The notes: generated from the letters alone by a model not told the origin. A stretch of 64,000 nucleotides of DNA from Agrostemma githago (GCA_958450325.1 OY288243.1:40527378-40591377), one strand, 5' to 3'. Positions 48,696 through 59,460 are shown, numbered from the stretch's first letter. Made by a program: numbers and translations.

Positions 48696-50575
48696 ATGGG
48701 GATCGATAGGTTGAGTGTGATGCTGCAGGAGTGGTCCCGTCGCTTTAGGGATGCAGATAGGGTGGCTTTGAATCAGACGGGGATAACTCAATTGTACCCG
48801 TTCCGTCAGATGGTGGTTGACCGCTATTTTCTGGATGCTTGCTTGACTTATTGGGATGACATATATCATGTCTTTTCTTTTCCCCGGGGCGAAGTTTGCC
48901 CTTTACCTGAGGAGATTGCAGCTATAGGAGGATGGAACCCGATACTCCGTCCCGCCGTTCCGTACTCGATTTATGACCCGAGGAGAAAGCTGAGAGAATT
49001 TCTAGGACTTTCTCACAACGAGGTATCCCGTATGATGGATGGTGATAAAATTTCTCTGATCGACTTGGCCGAGAAATTTATGAATTCACTCGATGTTCGG
49101 GTTAGACCGGCTTACAGCCGCAGGGCCTTCTCTTTTTGCATGCTCCATGTATATGCTTTCGAAGGTCATATGGATTTGTTATCCTGTATGGGAAGCACCC
49201 GTCTCCTGACCGTGGTGGATTTGATGGAGACTGAGCACAGCCCGGCTTGGTTGATCACAGGCGAGATTATCCAAGGATTGGACGATCGCAAAAGGGACTC
49301 ATCCATTCGCCTTACCGGGAGCACACGTTTGTTGCAAGTATGTCACTTGGTTTTCTTTCTTCTTTTTTTTTCGAATTTTTTTCTTCTTTTTCGAATTTTT
49401 CTTGCTGCAGGGGGTACTCGATCGAGTCACCCATACACTTGGTCGAGTACCCTCAGTGAGATGCTTCTGATCTGTCTTCGGGGTTGCCACTCGATCGAGT
49501 CACGCTAGCACTCGATCGAGTGCCCTCGTAAAGAGCCTCCTGTTTGCGTTTAGGGGTACCACTCGACCGAGTGTCCCAAGCACTCGACCGAGTGGCTTTT
49601 GGCGAACGCCTATTTTGCCTATGAGCCTCATGTTTTGTTTTCTTTTTGCAGATTTGGCTATATGAGAGACTATCAGTGATAGATCCTCCTCTTGATGCGG
49701 GCAACTACCGTCATAACCAGGTGATGACGAGGAGGCGGGCCATTGACTTTTCTCGTCAGATTACGCAGAAGTATTGGGACGAGGTTTTGTCCTTTCATGG
49801 CGGCCCGTTAATTCGATGGGTGGTTCCATGGTGGCCCATCTACCTTTGGAGTGGCTTGGACCCGAGGGACAGAGCCCGCTATCAGGTGATCCTTTCCTTC
49901 AGGCAGACGGTTCATCTTTATCCTGATCGCATACTAAGGCAGTATGGATGGACCCAGCGAATCCCTGAAGTTGAAGCAGTTGTGAGTGACCCTACCCAAC
50001 TGACTGATGTAATGTGTGATACCTGGATGCAAAGGTGGTACACACGGCATACTTGGCCCGTTGTCAAATCTCGCCATTCAATCTGGGTTTCAGATTCTTA
50101 TACGAAGTGGACCAAAGCCGGAGATGCCAAAGCCCGAGCCGCCTTGAAAGTCGATGAAGCCTTTGACCTGCTGAGAAGAGAGCAAGCTAAAGACAACAGG
50201 GGGTTCTTTGATGATGGAGACACTCCAACTACCCTAGTCCGCCTAATGTCAGGGCAAAAGAAGAAGACTAAGACTCAAGCTGAAGGGTCTAGTGCTAAAG
50301 GTGCTTGGGGGAAAGTGAGCCCCCAGACTGACTTGGGAAGGAGACTGGGCCCAAGACTACCCGTGCAGGACCGACTTGGCCCACGGGATAGGCTATCCGA
50401 GCATGTGCGGGCCCGACTTGGGCCGAAGACTGTGATTGAAGACCCGTCGTCAAAGAAACGGGCTCGGGCTAAGGAGGTTCCACTTGTGATTCGGGAACGC
50501 TCGCCACCACCCCGAAGACCTCAGGCTCCACGCGACCCGAAGGACAAGGGGAAGGGGAAGATGCCCGGATACTAG
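48696..50575 (+). CDS. Antisense additional ORF of O2, plant-mobile-domain-like protein (two exons)
   Basis: Exons 48696-49337 (214 codons) and 49652-50575 (307 codons plus stop) join in phase 0 to a 521-aa protein. The donor is CAA/GTATGT and the acceptor TTTTTGCAG. The join creates STRLLQIWLYERL, the pattern expected in this family, which supports the intron. Residues 30-200 (YHVFSFPRGEVCPLPEEIAAIGGW, written here as YHVFSFPRGEV and LPEEIAAIGGW) and 210-380 resemble plant mobile domain / DUF7745-type proteins common in Tat retrotransposons. The C-terminus (residues about 400-521) is basic and carries a likely nuclear signal, KKRARAK. ATG context AGCCATGG is good. Antisense ORFs 3' of pol are known in Tat elements; their function is not. 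O1 has a truncated copy. Confidence 0.85.
49338..49651 (+). other. Intron of the antisense gene, containing three palindrome pairs
   Basis: This 314-bp intron is T-rich at both ends. The middle holds ACTCG-N2-CGAGT pairs at 49416/49437, 49489/49510 and 49561/49582. Each pair is 21 bp apart and the pairs are 73 and 72 bp apart, the same metric as in the LTRs. One palindrome is altered to ACTTGGTCGAGT. Confidence 0.85.
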
Positions 50576-50639
50576 TCTCCTTATTTTATTATTTGAATAT
50601 TATTATTATTTTTGTGGTGTGATTTTTGTGTGAATGCCG

Positions 50640-50668
50640 TTTTTTTTTTTTTTTTTTTTTTTTTTTTT
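50640..50668 (+). repeat. Poly-T run, 29 bp
   Basis: Twenty-nine consecutive T residues 65 bp after the antisense gene stop; in O1 the run is much shorter. Confidence 0.95.
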
Positions 50669-50696
50669 GTTGTAATCCCGAGTTTATCGAGATATT

Positions 50697-50702
50697 AATA
50701 AA
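50697..50702 (+). terminator. Candidate poly(A) signal of the antisense gene
   Basis: AATAAA lies 122 bp after the stop codon of the antisense gene. It is a plausible plant near-upstream element but is called from sequence alone. Confidence 0.4.
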
Positions 50703-50742
50703 AGACATATTATTGAACACCGTTCCCGTCTTTTGTTCATTG

Positions 50743-50806
50743 CAGTGGTTGTACCCTTTTGAGGGGTTGCCTACGTATCCGCAAATGGCGGAATCAAACC
50801 TAACGT
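50743..50806 (-). other. Conserved Tat post-pol block of O2
   Basis: On the minus strand it contains GGATACGTAGGCAACC and AAAAGGGTACAACCACTG. O1 (36735-36798) is nearly identical and the old element D (10701-10760) is recognisably similar. It lies between the ends of two convergent genes. The 50807-50983 remainder is AT-rich spacer. Confidence 0.75.
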
Positions 50807-50983
50807 AGTTCAAAATTTGATTTGATTGATTTTTGCAATTTTCGAAAAACATCAAGATTGTTAATTCGAGATGCGCGACAGTAGAATAATTAATTCTAGC
50901 TTATTGACTTGTCTAAAATTTTGAAAATTTATAAAAAAAAACAGATTTTTATAAATTTTTGCAAATGACATTGAGATGGGGGT

Positions 50984-53900
50984 TTATGGGTAATAGCGCT
51001 TCAGCTGGTCCAAGTTGGTTGGGTTGACAAATTCGTTCCCGTCCAAGTCCGTCAGCATTACCGCTCCTCCTGATAGGACCTTCTTGACCAAGTATGGCCC
51101 AGCCCAGTTGGGTTTGAATTTACCCTTTGGGTCAACCGGTAGTAAGGCACGAACCGATTTTAGGACCAAATCCCCTTCCTTGATGTTCCTGGGCCTAACC
51201 CGCTTGTTGAAAGCCCGTTGGATCCTTTTTTGATATATTTGAATGTTGTTGAGAGCCCGGGATCGCCGTTCGTCTAAAAGGACTAGCGAATCGTATCGGG
51301 CTTGGACCCAATCTGCCTCAGGTACTTGGCTTTCAAGTAGGATCCTATGGGATGGCACCTCTAGCTCGACTGGTTGGACCGCTTCCATTCCGTATGTCAA
51401 GTAATACGGGGTTGCCCCGGTCGCGGTGCGGATTGAGGTTCGATATCCCCATAGGGCAAAAGGTATTTTGTCGGGCCAGTCCCGGTAATTTTCAGCCATC
51501 TTTTTAAGTATGGTGACAATTGTTTTATTGGCCGCTTCTACCGCTCCATTTGTTTGAGGTCGGTAAGGCGAAGATGTATGCCTTTGAATTTTGTATTTTG
51601 CCAGCAATGTGGCAGTTTCAGCTTGAAAGTGGGTCCCGTGATCGCTGATGAACTCGTGAGGGATCCCATACCGGCATATTATCTTGTTTTGGATAAATTT
51701 GGCCACGTGCTTGGCGTTCAAGACACGGTATGACTCGGCTTCGACCCATTTGGTGAAGTAGTCGATGGCCACCAAGATGAAGCAATGACCTCCCGTCCCG
51801 GAAGGATGCACCTTTCCAATTATGTCAATACCCCATGTCGAAAATGGCCATGGTGATGTCATGGTATATAATAGGGAAGATGGCATATGCTGTACATTGG
51901 CGAAGATCTGACAGTTATGGCAGTGTTTGACATACAACTGACAGTCTGTTTCCATGGTGTTCCAATAGTACCCGAGCCTCATGATTTTTCGGGCTAGCAT
52001 ATGGGCATTCATATGCGGGCCGTTTTCACCATCATGGACCTCGGCCATGACCTTTTCGGCCTGTATTTTGTCGATGCATAGGAGTAGAGCCCCCTGTGCC
52101 GTCTTTTTGTACAATTGCCCGTCGTCAGTTCGGACAAATTGGGTTGCCAATCTTCGTAGGGCCTTTTTGGCCCGATTTTCAGCTCCCGCGGGATATTCTC
52201 CCGTTGCCAAGTAGGTTAGGACAGCTTGATACCAAGGCTCCGGGTCCGTTATCTCGATATCCTGAATGGCGTGGATGTAGGCTGGCTCGGACCGTCTTTC
52301 GACACAGATTGGCGTGCTGGTCAGGTGATCCGGGATGTTCAGTAAAGATGCTAGCTTGGAAAGTGCATCTGCGAACTGATTCTCTTCCCGGGGCAGATAA
52401 ATGTATTCTACCTTTTGAAATTGTTTTTCTAGAACCCTTACCCGTGCTTGGTAAGCCACGAGATTGGCGTTCCGAGTTTTCCATTTTTGGAGTGCTTGAT
52501 TGATGACTAATGATGAATCACCGTGGACCCGGAGGTTTGTTACCCCTAAATCAGCGGCGGCTTGCAACCCGTGAATGCATGCTTCGTATTCGGCTGCGTT
52601 GTTGGTCACGTCGAAGTCCAACTTGATGGATAGGGGAGTGTGTTCCCCTCGGGGTGAAATTAATAGGATTCCGACCCCAAATCCTCGGAAGTTGGATGCC
52701 CCATCGAAATATAAATCCCACACTTCCGTATCGGTATGGAATATGTCTTCATCAGGAAAGGCCCATGTATCGGTGTGGCCTTCTTCGGGTATTGGGCTGT
52801 CAGCGAGGAATTCGGCAACTACCCGGCCTTTGATGGCCTTTAATGGTACAAATTTGAGGTCGAACTCGGATAACATTAAAGTCCATCTTGACATTCTGCC
52901 GTTGAGGATGGGCTTCTCGAATAAGTACTTGATAGGATCCATTTTGGATAACACATGTACCTCATGACTAAGCATGTAATGTCGGAGCTTTTTAGTGGCC
53001 CAAACCAATGCTAGGCACGTCTTTTCGAGCATTGTATATTTGCACTCATATTCGAGGAACTTTTTACTGATGTAGTAAATAGCCCGTTCTTCTGAATCGA
53101 CTGTCTTGGCCAGCATAGCCCCCATGGCCGTCTCCGTCGTTGTTAGGTATAACGACAAAGGCAAACCGTGCTGAGGTGGCATTAGTACCGGCGGAGCAGA
53201 CAACATCTCCTTGATTTTGTCGAAAGCCGCTTGACATTTGCCGTCCCATAGCACCCGTTCTCCGATTTTTAGCTTTTTGAAGATGGGTTCGCATACCATG
53301 GTTAGTTTTGAAATGAACCGGCTGATGTATTGGACTTTCCCGAGAAACCCCCGTATTTCTTTTTCGGTTTTGGGTGGTTGCATCTCGGTGATGGCTTTGA
53401 TTTTAGCTGGGTCGACCTCGATGCCGCGTTGGCTAACGATATGGCCCAGTAATTTGCCTGACGTTACCCCAAAACTGCATTTTTGCGGGTTTAGTCTCAT
53501 GTTGTATTTACGTAGCCGGGTGAAGAACTTTCTTAGGGCTGAAATGTGCCCGCTTCGGTCCTTAGATTTGACGATCATGTCGTCCACATAGACCTCCACT
53601 TCCTTATGCATCATGTCGTGAAGCAAGGTAGTTGCGGTCCGTTGATAAGTGGCCCCGGCGTTGATAAGCCCAAATGGCATGACGGTGTAACAGTAAGTAC
53701 CCCAAGGTGTAATGAAGGTGGTCTTACCCATGTCCTCTTCCGCCATTTTAATCTGATTATACCCGGCATACCCGTCCATGAACGATAGAAGGGCATGATC
53801 GGCCGTATTATCCACCAGTATGTCGATGTGTGGTAACGGAAAATCGTCTTTTGGGCTTGCCTTGTTAAGATCCCGGAAATCCACGCAAACCCGCACCTTG

Positions 53901-56900
53901 CCGTCCTTCTTGGGTACCGGCACGATGTTTGCAACCCAGTCTGGATATTCAGACACTTGTATAAAGCCTGCTTTGAATTGTTTATCGACCTCTTCCTTGA
54001 CTTTAAGAGACCATTCGGGCTTCATTCTTCTGAGTTTTTGCTTTACCGGCTTGCACCCATCTTTGATGGGTATTCGATGTTCGGCTATCTCCCGGTCTAT
54101 ACCCGGCATGTCCTTGTAGGACCATGCAAAGACATCTTTGAATTCATGGAGGAGGTCTGTGAATTGCTTTCTCTCCTCTGGATCTAAAGATAGGCCTAAC
54201 TTAAGCATCTGGGGCTCTAAAGTGGTTCCCACATTGATGGACTCGGTTTCTTCAATTACCGGATCCCGGGATTCCCTTTGCTCGAGCTGCTTGACCAGAT
54301 GTTGAGGTAGGGGTACCTGTTCGTCGGGTTTCTCAATGTCATTGCATGTAAAATTTTTGAAGTTGAGAAAATTTTGGAAATAAGACAAGTCGTAAGCAGA
54401 ACGGTGTTCGTTATTATTATTGATGGTAAATTTTGAAAATAGCTCGAATAGAGCCGCCATCTGATCATTGGTCAGAGGCGGGATAGGGAGAGGTCTTGGG
54501 ACAGGCCCCGAGACCTCAGTGGATAAGGGAAGAGGGGTTACAGACTCGACTTTAGCACCAGACCCTCTAGACTCGGACTCAGACTCCGACTCTGACTCTG
54601 ACTCAGACTCGGTATCCGGCATGTCTCCCTCGCCGGTGGTCAGCTTGTAGACCCGTCCTTGACTATCGGTCCATTTTATGGTCTTCCTCCAAGCCCTCGT
54701 TTCGGTGTTGGCGCCGACCTCGGTGATTAATTTGGTTGGGTCAAACCGATCGCTGCGAAGGATCAAGTTGACCAGGTCGTCTTTTGGAGGAGGAATGGCC
54801 TTGTCTTCCCCGAATAAGAGCCCCAGCACGGGCTCGGAGCTGCTTTCGCCTTCCTTTGATTCGGCCTGGACAATGGTGAATATATCATCAGGGATGAAAT
54901 TGCATTCCCGAGCCTTTTTGGTCTCGGGATATGTGATGGTGGGTTGGTAGAGACCCACTTGGATAGCTCCGAAGACTGGAGTGACGAAGTAATCCGTTAG
55001 CTTCAGGCTATACGGGCTTATGTAAGTACCCTTGATAATGTCGATGCCCTTGTGAATACCGGCCCGAACCACGTTCTCCGGGGTTATAGCATACCCCAAT
55101 CCGAAATGTGACTCGCCGTCGTTTAGAACCTCGATAATCTTCCCAGCTGGAAGATTTGGCCTTGAGGTTATTCCGGGTAGGTAACCCAGATTTTGTAGCA
55201 TCGTGTCGATGCTAGTTGTGAAGTAGGGCCTAAAGAGATATTCTTCTTCGATCATGCCCACGAAATCGAATCCTCGTGGGTCGGCCCGGCCCGTAGCGTT
55301 GCAGCTTGCTACGGGAATTGGGGTCGCCTCCAGTGTGATGATACCGTCTTTGAGGGGCATCTTGACTTTTCGGTGGAGGGTAGATGACACGGCCTTGACT
55401 GCATGGATCCAAGGCCTTCCTAGTAAGAGATTGAATGATGAGGTGACGTCTATCACCTGAAATTCCAATTCCTTTTCGATTGGGCCCGTTATGATCTTCA
55501 ATTTTACGGCCCCAGCGACAGGTTTTGGGCTTCCGTCGAAAGCCTGGATAGTCTGCGCCGTTGGAAGGTAATCGGCATCGGTGATGCTGAGTGCTTTTGC
55601 GGTCCTTAGAGGAAGGACGTTTACGGCTGATCCATCGTCGATAAGGGTCATCGGGAGATATTTACCTTTGCAGATGACCGTGATGTATAGGGCCAGATTG
55701 TGATTGGGCCCAAATGGTGGCAGGTCAGCCTCGGAGAAGGTTATGAGCGGGCCTTCTTCTTTGGATTTGCCCTTAAGGTAGGGCATGATGGTGGCTACCA
55801 TTTCAGCAGGGGTAGCTTCTGAATCAACCTTGATTTCATCGAGAGCCTTAGTTAGTGCTTCCCGATGAGCTTGTGAGCTAACCAATAGTTGCCATATGGT
55901 TAGATCGGCTCGGACCCTCTTCATTTGTTGGACCAGAGCCGTGTCTGGGCTTGGTTCTTCGAGGGCAGGCTCCGTCCTGGCAGGTTCAGTGACGGATATA
56001 GGGATGGAACGCCCCGCTGCGGCGAGATGATTGGTGGCTAAAGCTTTGGACTTTGCCTTTCGGACCTCTTCAAGGGTGATGGGGACAGCTTCCCCTTTGG
56101 TTAAGTACACATCATCCTCGTCGTCGAACCATATCCCGTTGATTTGTGGGATATAGGGAGAGATGAGGTGAGAACAGTCAATTACCTCACCGGTGAAGAT
56201 AGCGTGGGCGCTGAACGGGTTTTCTTTGTTGCTCGGCTTGTCTCCGGGCAACGGGATTTTCCCGCTCTCGATAAGGTCCTGGATTAGATGTTTTAACCTC
56301 CAACATTTTTCAGTATCATGTCTGTTGCCCCGGTGATACTGACAGTAGGCTTGGGCATTGTAAGTTTTGGGCCTTTTTTCCGCTGGAGGTTCTGCAGTTG
56401 GGCCTATCGGTTGGATTAGGCCCTTTGAGGATAGCCTCTGTAAGGCATAAGTATAGGTAGTCCCTATATCTGTGAATACCCGATTTGGTGTATTCTTTTT
56501 AGATGAGGTGTCGAGCAGGTTTACCTCGTCGAAGATGCTGCGAGTTGCAGCTGTAGGTGTGGGCTTGTTTGTGGATGAACTTGCCCCTTGATACCCTTTG
56601 GTAGAGGCCTTAGTCAGGCTCTCCAACCTCAAATCATCTTCGATCCTTGTGCCCATTTCAGTAAGGACAGCAAAGTTTGGAATGATAGCATACCGGAGGT
56701 GGACCCGGTAGGATGGGAGTAGATTCTTGACGAAGGCTTCCACTAGGGCCTTCTCGCCGGGCTTGTCGACCAGCTTTACACTCTCAGCCCTCCACCTTTG
56801 CAGATATTTTGTGAACCCTTCTTTGGGCTCTTGGGCCATTACCTCCAGAGTACGCATTGTAGTCTGGATTTCAGTGTTATCGGCGTAGTTCCGAGCAAAT

Positions 56901-57367
56901 TCGGTCGCCACGTCGTCCCAAGTCTTGTATTTCTTGGGGTCGAGCCTGTAGAACCAGGCCCTGGGATGCTTCTCCAAGGAGGAAGGGAATAAGTGTTTGA
57001 ACATGGTGGACTTTACCCCTTTGACCGCCATGAAGTCTTTGAAGGCCCGGATGTGATGGACCGGGTCTTCGGTACCCTCAAACATAGGAATTCCCGTCAA
57101 GTTGAGGTTGGCCGGTAGCTCGTCATTCAAAGGCGAATAAATGCGAGCATTTTCAGAGTGGATTGAGTTGCTTGTCGACAAGTGGACTTGCTCCTCGAGC
57201 CTGCGAACGACACTGACCAATTCGGCTATGGGCCCAGCGGAATCAGCTCCTTCAACTGGGACCGTCTTCTCCACAGTGCTCAGGCGGGTGTCCAAAGTTG
57301 CTTGGTTAGCGAGGATGGAGGTCAGTTGAGTCTCGATCTTGGCTAAGGCATTTTTCAATTCGTCCAT
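50984..57367 (-). CDS. Gag-pol polyprotein of O2, 2127 aa, intact
   Basis: One uninterrupted frame. Gag core lies at about residues 90-255, with a variant zinc knuckle C342-H345-H350-C355. Aspartic protease: IDDGSAVNVL near 575-585 and LLLGRPWIH near 647-655. A Ser-Glu dipeptide run lies at 920-933. RT is at about 1100-1310, with D1198 and YVDD at 1260-1263. The first RNase H (about 1400-1500) lacks the first catalytic Asp (LYLTTTETA). The second, Tat-specific RNase H (1550-1680) keeps D1555, E1593/E1595, D1617 and D1667. Integrase has the zinc finger H1778/H1785, C1816/C1819 and catalytic D1848, D1909, E1944. It supplies the capsid, protease, reverse transcription and integration activities of the element. 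The start ATG has G at +4, and the leader upstream has no competing long frame. Lack of any stop fits the near-identical LTRs. Confidence 0.95.
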   Translation of the reverse strand: MDELKNALAKIETQLTSILANQATLDTRLSTVEKTVPVEGADSAGPIAELVSVVRRLEEQVHLSTSNSIHSENARIYSPLNDELPANLNLTGIPMFEGTEDPVHHIRAFKDFMAVKGVKSTMFKHLFPSSLEKHPRAWFYRLDPKKYKTWDDVATEFARNYADNTEIQTTMRTLEVMAQEPKEGFTKYLQRWRAESVKLVDKPGEKALVEAFVKNLLPSYRVHLRYAIIPNFAVLTEMGTRIEDDLRLESLTKASTKGYQGASSSTNKPTPTAATRSIFDEVNLLDTSSKKNTPNRVFTDIGTTYTYALQRLSSKGLIQPIGPTAEPPAEKRPKTYNAQAYCQYHRGNRHDTEKCWRLKHLIQDLIESGKIPLPGDKPSNKENPFSAHAIFTGEVIDCSHLISPYIPQINGIWFDDEDDVYLTKGEAVPITLEEVRKAKSKALATNHLAAAGRSIPISVTEPARTEPALEEPSPDTALVQQMKRVRADLTIWQLLVSSQAHREALTKALDEIKVDSEATPAEMVATIMPYLKGKSKEEGPLITFSEADLPPFGPNHNLALYITVICKGKYLPMTLIDDGSAVNVLPLRTAKALSITDADYLPTAQTIQAFDGSPKPVAGAVKLKIITGPIEKELEFQVIDVTSSFNLLLGRPWIHAVKAVSSTLHRKVKMPLKDGIITLEATPIPVASCNATGRADPRGFDFVGMIEEEYLFRPYFTTSIDTMLQNLGYLPGITSRPNLPAGKIIEVLNDGESHFGLGYAITPENVVRAGIHKGIDIIKGTYISPYSLKLTDYFVTPVFGAIQVGLYQPTITYPETKKARECNFIPDDIFTIVQAESKEGESSSEPVLGLLFGEDKAIPPPKDDLVNLILRSDRFDPTKLITEVGANTETRAWRKTIKWTDSQGRVYKLTTGEGDMPDTESESESESESESESRGSGAKVESVTPLPLSTEVSGPVPRPLPIPPLTNDQMAALFELFSKFTINNNNEHRSAYDLSYFQNFLNFKNFTCNDIEKPDEQVPLPQHLVKQLEQRESRDPVIEETESINVGTTLEPQMLKLGLSLDPEERKQFTDLLHEFKDVFAWSYKDMPGIDREIAEHRIPIKDGCKPVKQKLRRMKPEWSLKVKEEVDKQFKAGFIQVSEYPDWVANIVPVPKKDGKVRVCVDFRDLNKASPKDDFPLPHIDILVDNTADHALLSFMDGYAGYNQIKMAEEDMGKTTFITPWGTYCYTVMPFGLINAGATYQRTATTLLHDMMHKEVEVYVDDMIVKSKDRSGHISALRKFFTRLRKYNMRLNPQKCSFGVTSGKLLGHIVSQRGIEVDPAKIKAITEMQPPKTEKEIRGFLGKVQYISRFISKLTMVCEPIFKKLKIGERVLWDGKCQAAFDKIKEMLSAPPVLMPPQHGLPLSLYLTTTETAMGAMLAKTVDSEERAIYYISKKFLEYECKYTMLEKTCLALVWATKKLRHYMLSHEVHVLSKMDPIKYLFEKPILNGRMSRWTLMLSEFDLKFVPLKAIKGRVVAEFLADSPIPEEGHTDTWAFPDEDIFHTDTEVWDLYFDGASNFRGFGVGILLISPRGEHTPLSIKLDFDVTNNAAEYEACIHGLQAAADLGVTNLRVHGDSSLVINQALQKWKTRNANLVAYQARVRVLEKQFQKVEYIYLPREENQFADALSKLASLLNIPDHLTSTPICVERRSEPAYIHAIQDIEITDPEPWYQAVLTYLATGEYPAGAENRAKKALRRLATQFVRTDDGQLYKKTAQGALLLCIDKIQAEKVMAEVHDGENGPHMNAHMLARKIMRLGYYWNTMETDCQLYVKHCHNCQIFANVQHMPSSLLYTMTSPWPFSTWGIDIIGKVHPSGTGGHCFILVAIDYFTKWVEAESYRVLNAKHVAKFIQNKIICRYGIPHEFISDHGTHFQAETATLLAKYKIQRHTSSPYRPQTNGAVEAANKTIVTILKKMAENYRDWPDKIPFALWGYRTSIRTATGATPYYLTYGMEAVQPVELEVPSHRILLESQVPEADWVQARYDSLVLLDERRSRALNNIQIYQKRIQRAFNKRVRPRNIKEGDLVLKSVRALLPVDPKGKFKPNWAGPYLVKKVLSGGAVMLTDLDGNEFVNPTNLDQLKRYYP

Positions 57368-58422
57368 CTTGCGTTGATGTCGGGTTGTGGGTGGCCTGTC
57401 TGTAAGAACACCACGTAATCAGAAACTAGCCCAGAAATCCCGGAATAGAAATTTCATCCCAAACGAGACTAAAAAAGGGAAACGACTCGAGAAAGACACC
57501 TAGACAGATGACTCGTGAAGTGTGGGCTTTCCTTAGGATTTGGCAAGTGGGCCTAGTCCTGTTCGAAGGAAGGTTCACACGGGACATCCCCAGACTTTTG
57601 ACTCGATTGTGTTGACGGGCCCTCCTTCGTAAGAGTATGTCCTACTTAGGTGGGCCTTGCCTTAGTCTAATAAGGCGGACTGGGATAGGGAAGAAACTCG
57701 TGATGTAAGATCGACAGAGTTTCGACGCTAGAAACCTTGACAACTTAAGACTCGACCCGACACTGCTAAATATGGGAAGTCCTAAGAGGGGGAAAGTTTT
57801 GAAAATTGATTGATTTTTGAAAAAGGGACCGAGTGGACTCGGTGAATGGCCCAAATTTCCGGAAGAAAGGACGAAAAAGTCATTGGGCCATGAGTTTTGA
57901 AAGTTCGAGTTTTGATTTGGGCAGCATACCGGCTAGAAAATAGGCTATTTTGAGTAAAATCATAAGTCCTAAATTCGGCATGTCCCGGGCTTTGAAAATT
58001 GAATATCTTGAAAAGGATGCAATTTTGAAAAGTTGACGGTTTTTGAAAACGACTCGGAAACCAAGTAGCACGTAGTCACACAAGCATTATAACGACGCCA
58101 TGTATGCTCTACACTAAGTCTCGGTCGGTCTGAAAGGGTCTATACCAGTGTACATAGTCTAGACGTTGATCGGGACGGACTCTCCAAGTCGAATTGAGCT
58201 TAGAACATGCCGCGAAACCCACTCGAATCGACTATGGACACCTTTTGACATATCCATGTTGGAGTACATCAATGGTATAGTGGGACGTCGGTCACCAGTA
58301 CCGGCCCGGGAAAATATGGGTTATGCATGAACCGTAAAACTAACACGCGCATTGTATTTGTCAAACGATTTCTATTCGAGTCTCACCCTGAGGATGCCGA
58401 TGGTAAGTCACGCATCAGTTAG
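57368..58422 (-). other. Untranslated leader of O2
   Basis: About 1.05 kb between primer site and gag ATG, homologous to the element C leader (22460-23605). It contains GGCTAGAAAATAGGCTATTTTG-like words once, where element C has them twice. Long leaders are usual in Tat elements and probably hold packaging signals; no coding is seen. Confidence 0.7.
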
Positions 58423-58440
58423 TCCCCAGCGGAGTCGCCA
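58423..58440 (-). other. Primer binding site of O2 (tRNA-Arg type)
   Basis: Minus strand TGGCGACTCCGCTGGGGA, 18 nt ending in the complement of CCA, separated from the LTR by 3 bp. This is the Ogre/Retand-type primer site. Confidence 0.9.
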
Positions 58441-59239
58441 AATTGTGGACATGACATAGGTCCACCCCGACGCGGCCACGCGCGGGTTTGGGTAGGCGAA
58501 TGAATCTCCATATGAAACGGATCGAATTGAAATTTAGGTCTATGTGGAGTCGCCACCGAATTTTGTGGTTATTCGGAACCATTCGAGCCCACTCTATGTC
58601 GTAGTGGTCCGTATACAAAATACGGCCCATTTCCGATGTCAGAGTTTATTGGGCTCGTCCCTTTGCATTTGATACCAATACCGACGTTATCGGATATTGT
58701 GTATTGAATGACTCTCGTGCGCCAACGGTTTCGGGCATCCGGAAACCGAGGTTCTGAGTAAGGGGTGAGGGTACGTGTTGGGAAGCCCACAAAGGACACC
58801 CAACCCCGCCCGCACATTGGCGGCCTCTACTAAGAATTCGAGTGACTTACAATACGCGCGCTAGTTAAACGGGAAAATGCTATGCAAAGAGTATTTTCCC
58901 TAAACATGTGAATCGAATCGAAACGGGTTTCTAAGTCAAGTTTAATGCAACTAAAATTAACGTCAAAGTTGTATTTTAGCATGCGGGTTCATTTAGTACA
59001 ATAAACGAACAAGAATTAAATTGACAAGAGAAACAAACAAACGGTTAGTAACGGTAAATCGATATTAACGGTTTGTGCAAATAATGAATTGAATTGAAAA
59101 GATGCAAATGTGAGGATGCATGATTTGAAAAGGTAGTATACACGTGATTAATTATGCACGCGTTGACCTAAGTCGTAAAATACTATCGAGTTTGGAAAAT
59201 AGGATAATGTACGACTCATGTTTGAGTCGTTATGAGGCC

Positions 59240-59460
59240 ACTCGATCGAGTAGTCGATAGACTCGATCGAGTAGGCTCTGAAAAGATGTTTCTGTTTCGC
59301 GGTACAGACCGTACTCGGCCGAGTTATGGACCAACTCGGTCGAGTACATGGCCACTCGACCGAGTCACTGTGAGACTCGATCGAGTGGGTGTCGTGACAG
59401 ACATTCTGATTCGGCTTTTGAGGCGCCACTCGACCGAGTGGGCTAGGCACTCGGTCGAGT
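59240..59460 (-). repeat. Palindrome cluster 1, four pairs at 21-bp pitch
   Basis: Twelve-bp palindromes start at 59240/59261, 59313/59334, 59354/59375 and 59428/59449. Each has arms ACTCG and CGAGT around a variable dinucleotide (AT, GC, GT or AC). Pair starts are 73, 41 and 74 bp apart. The bases outside a pair also tend to match, for example CC...GG and GT...AC, so a pair can fold into a 14-15 bp stem with a 9-nt loop. Confidence 0.9.

Noticed and set aside
51015..54950. Many plus-strand open frames opposite gag-pol
   Set aside because: They mirror the codon pattern of the intact minus-strand polyprotein and have no protein family match; similar mirrors occur opposite O1 pol.
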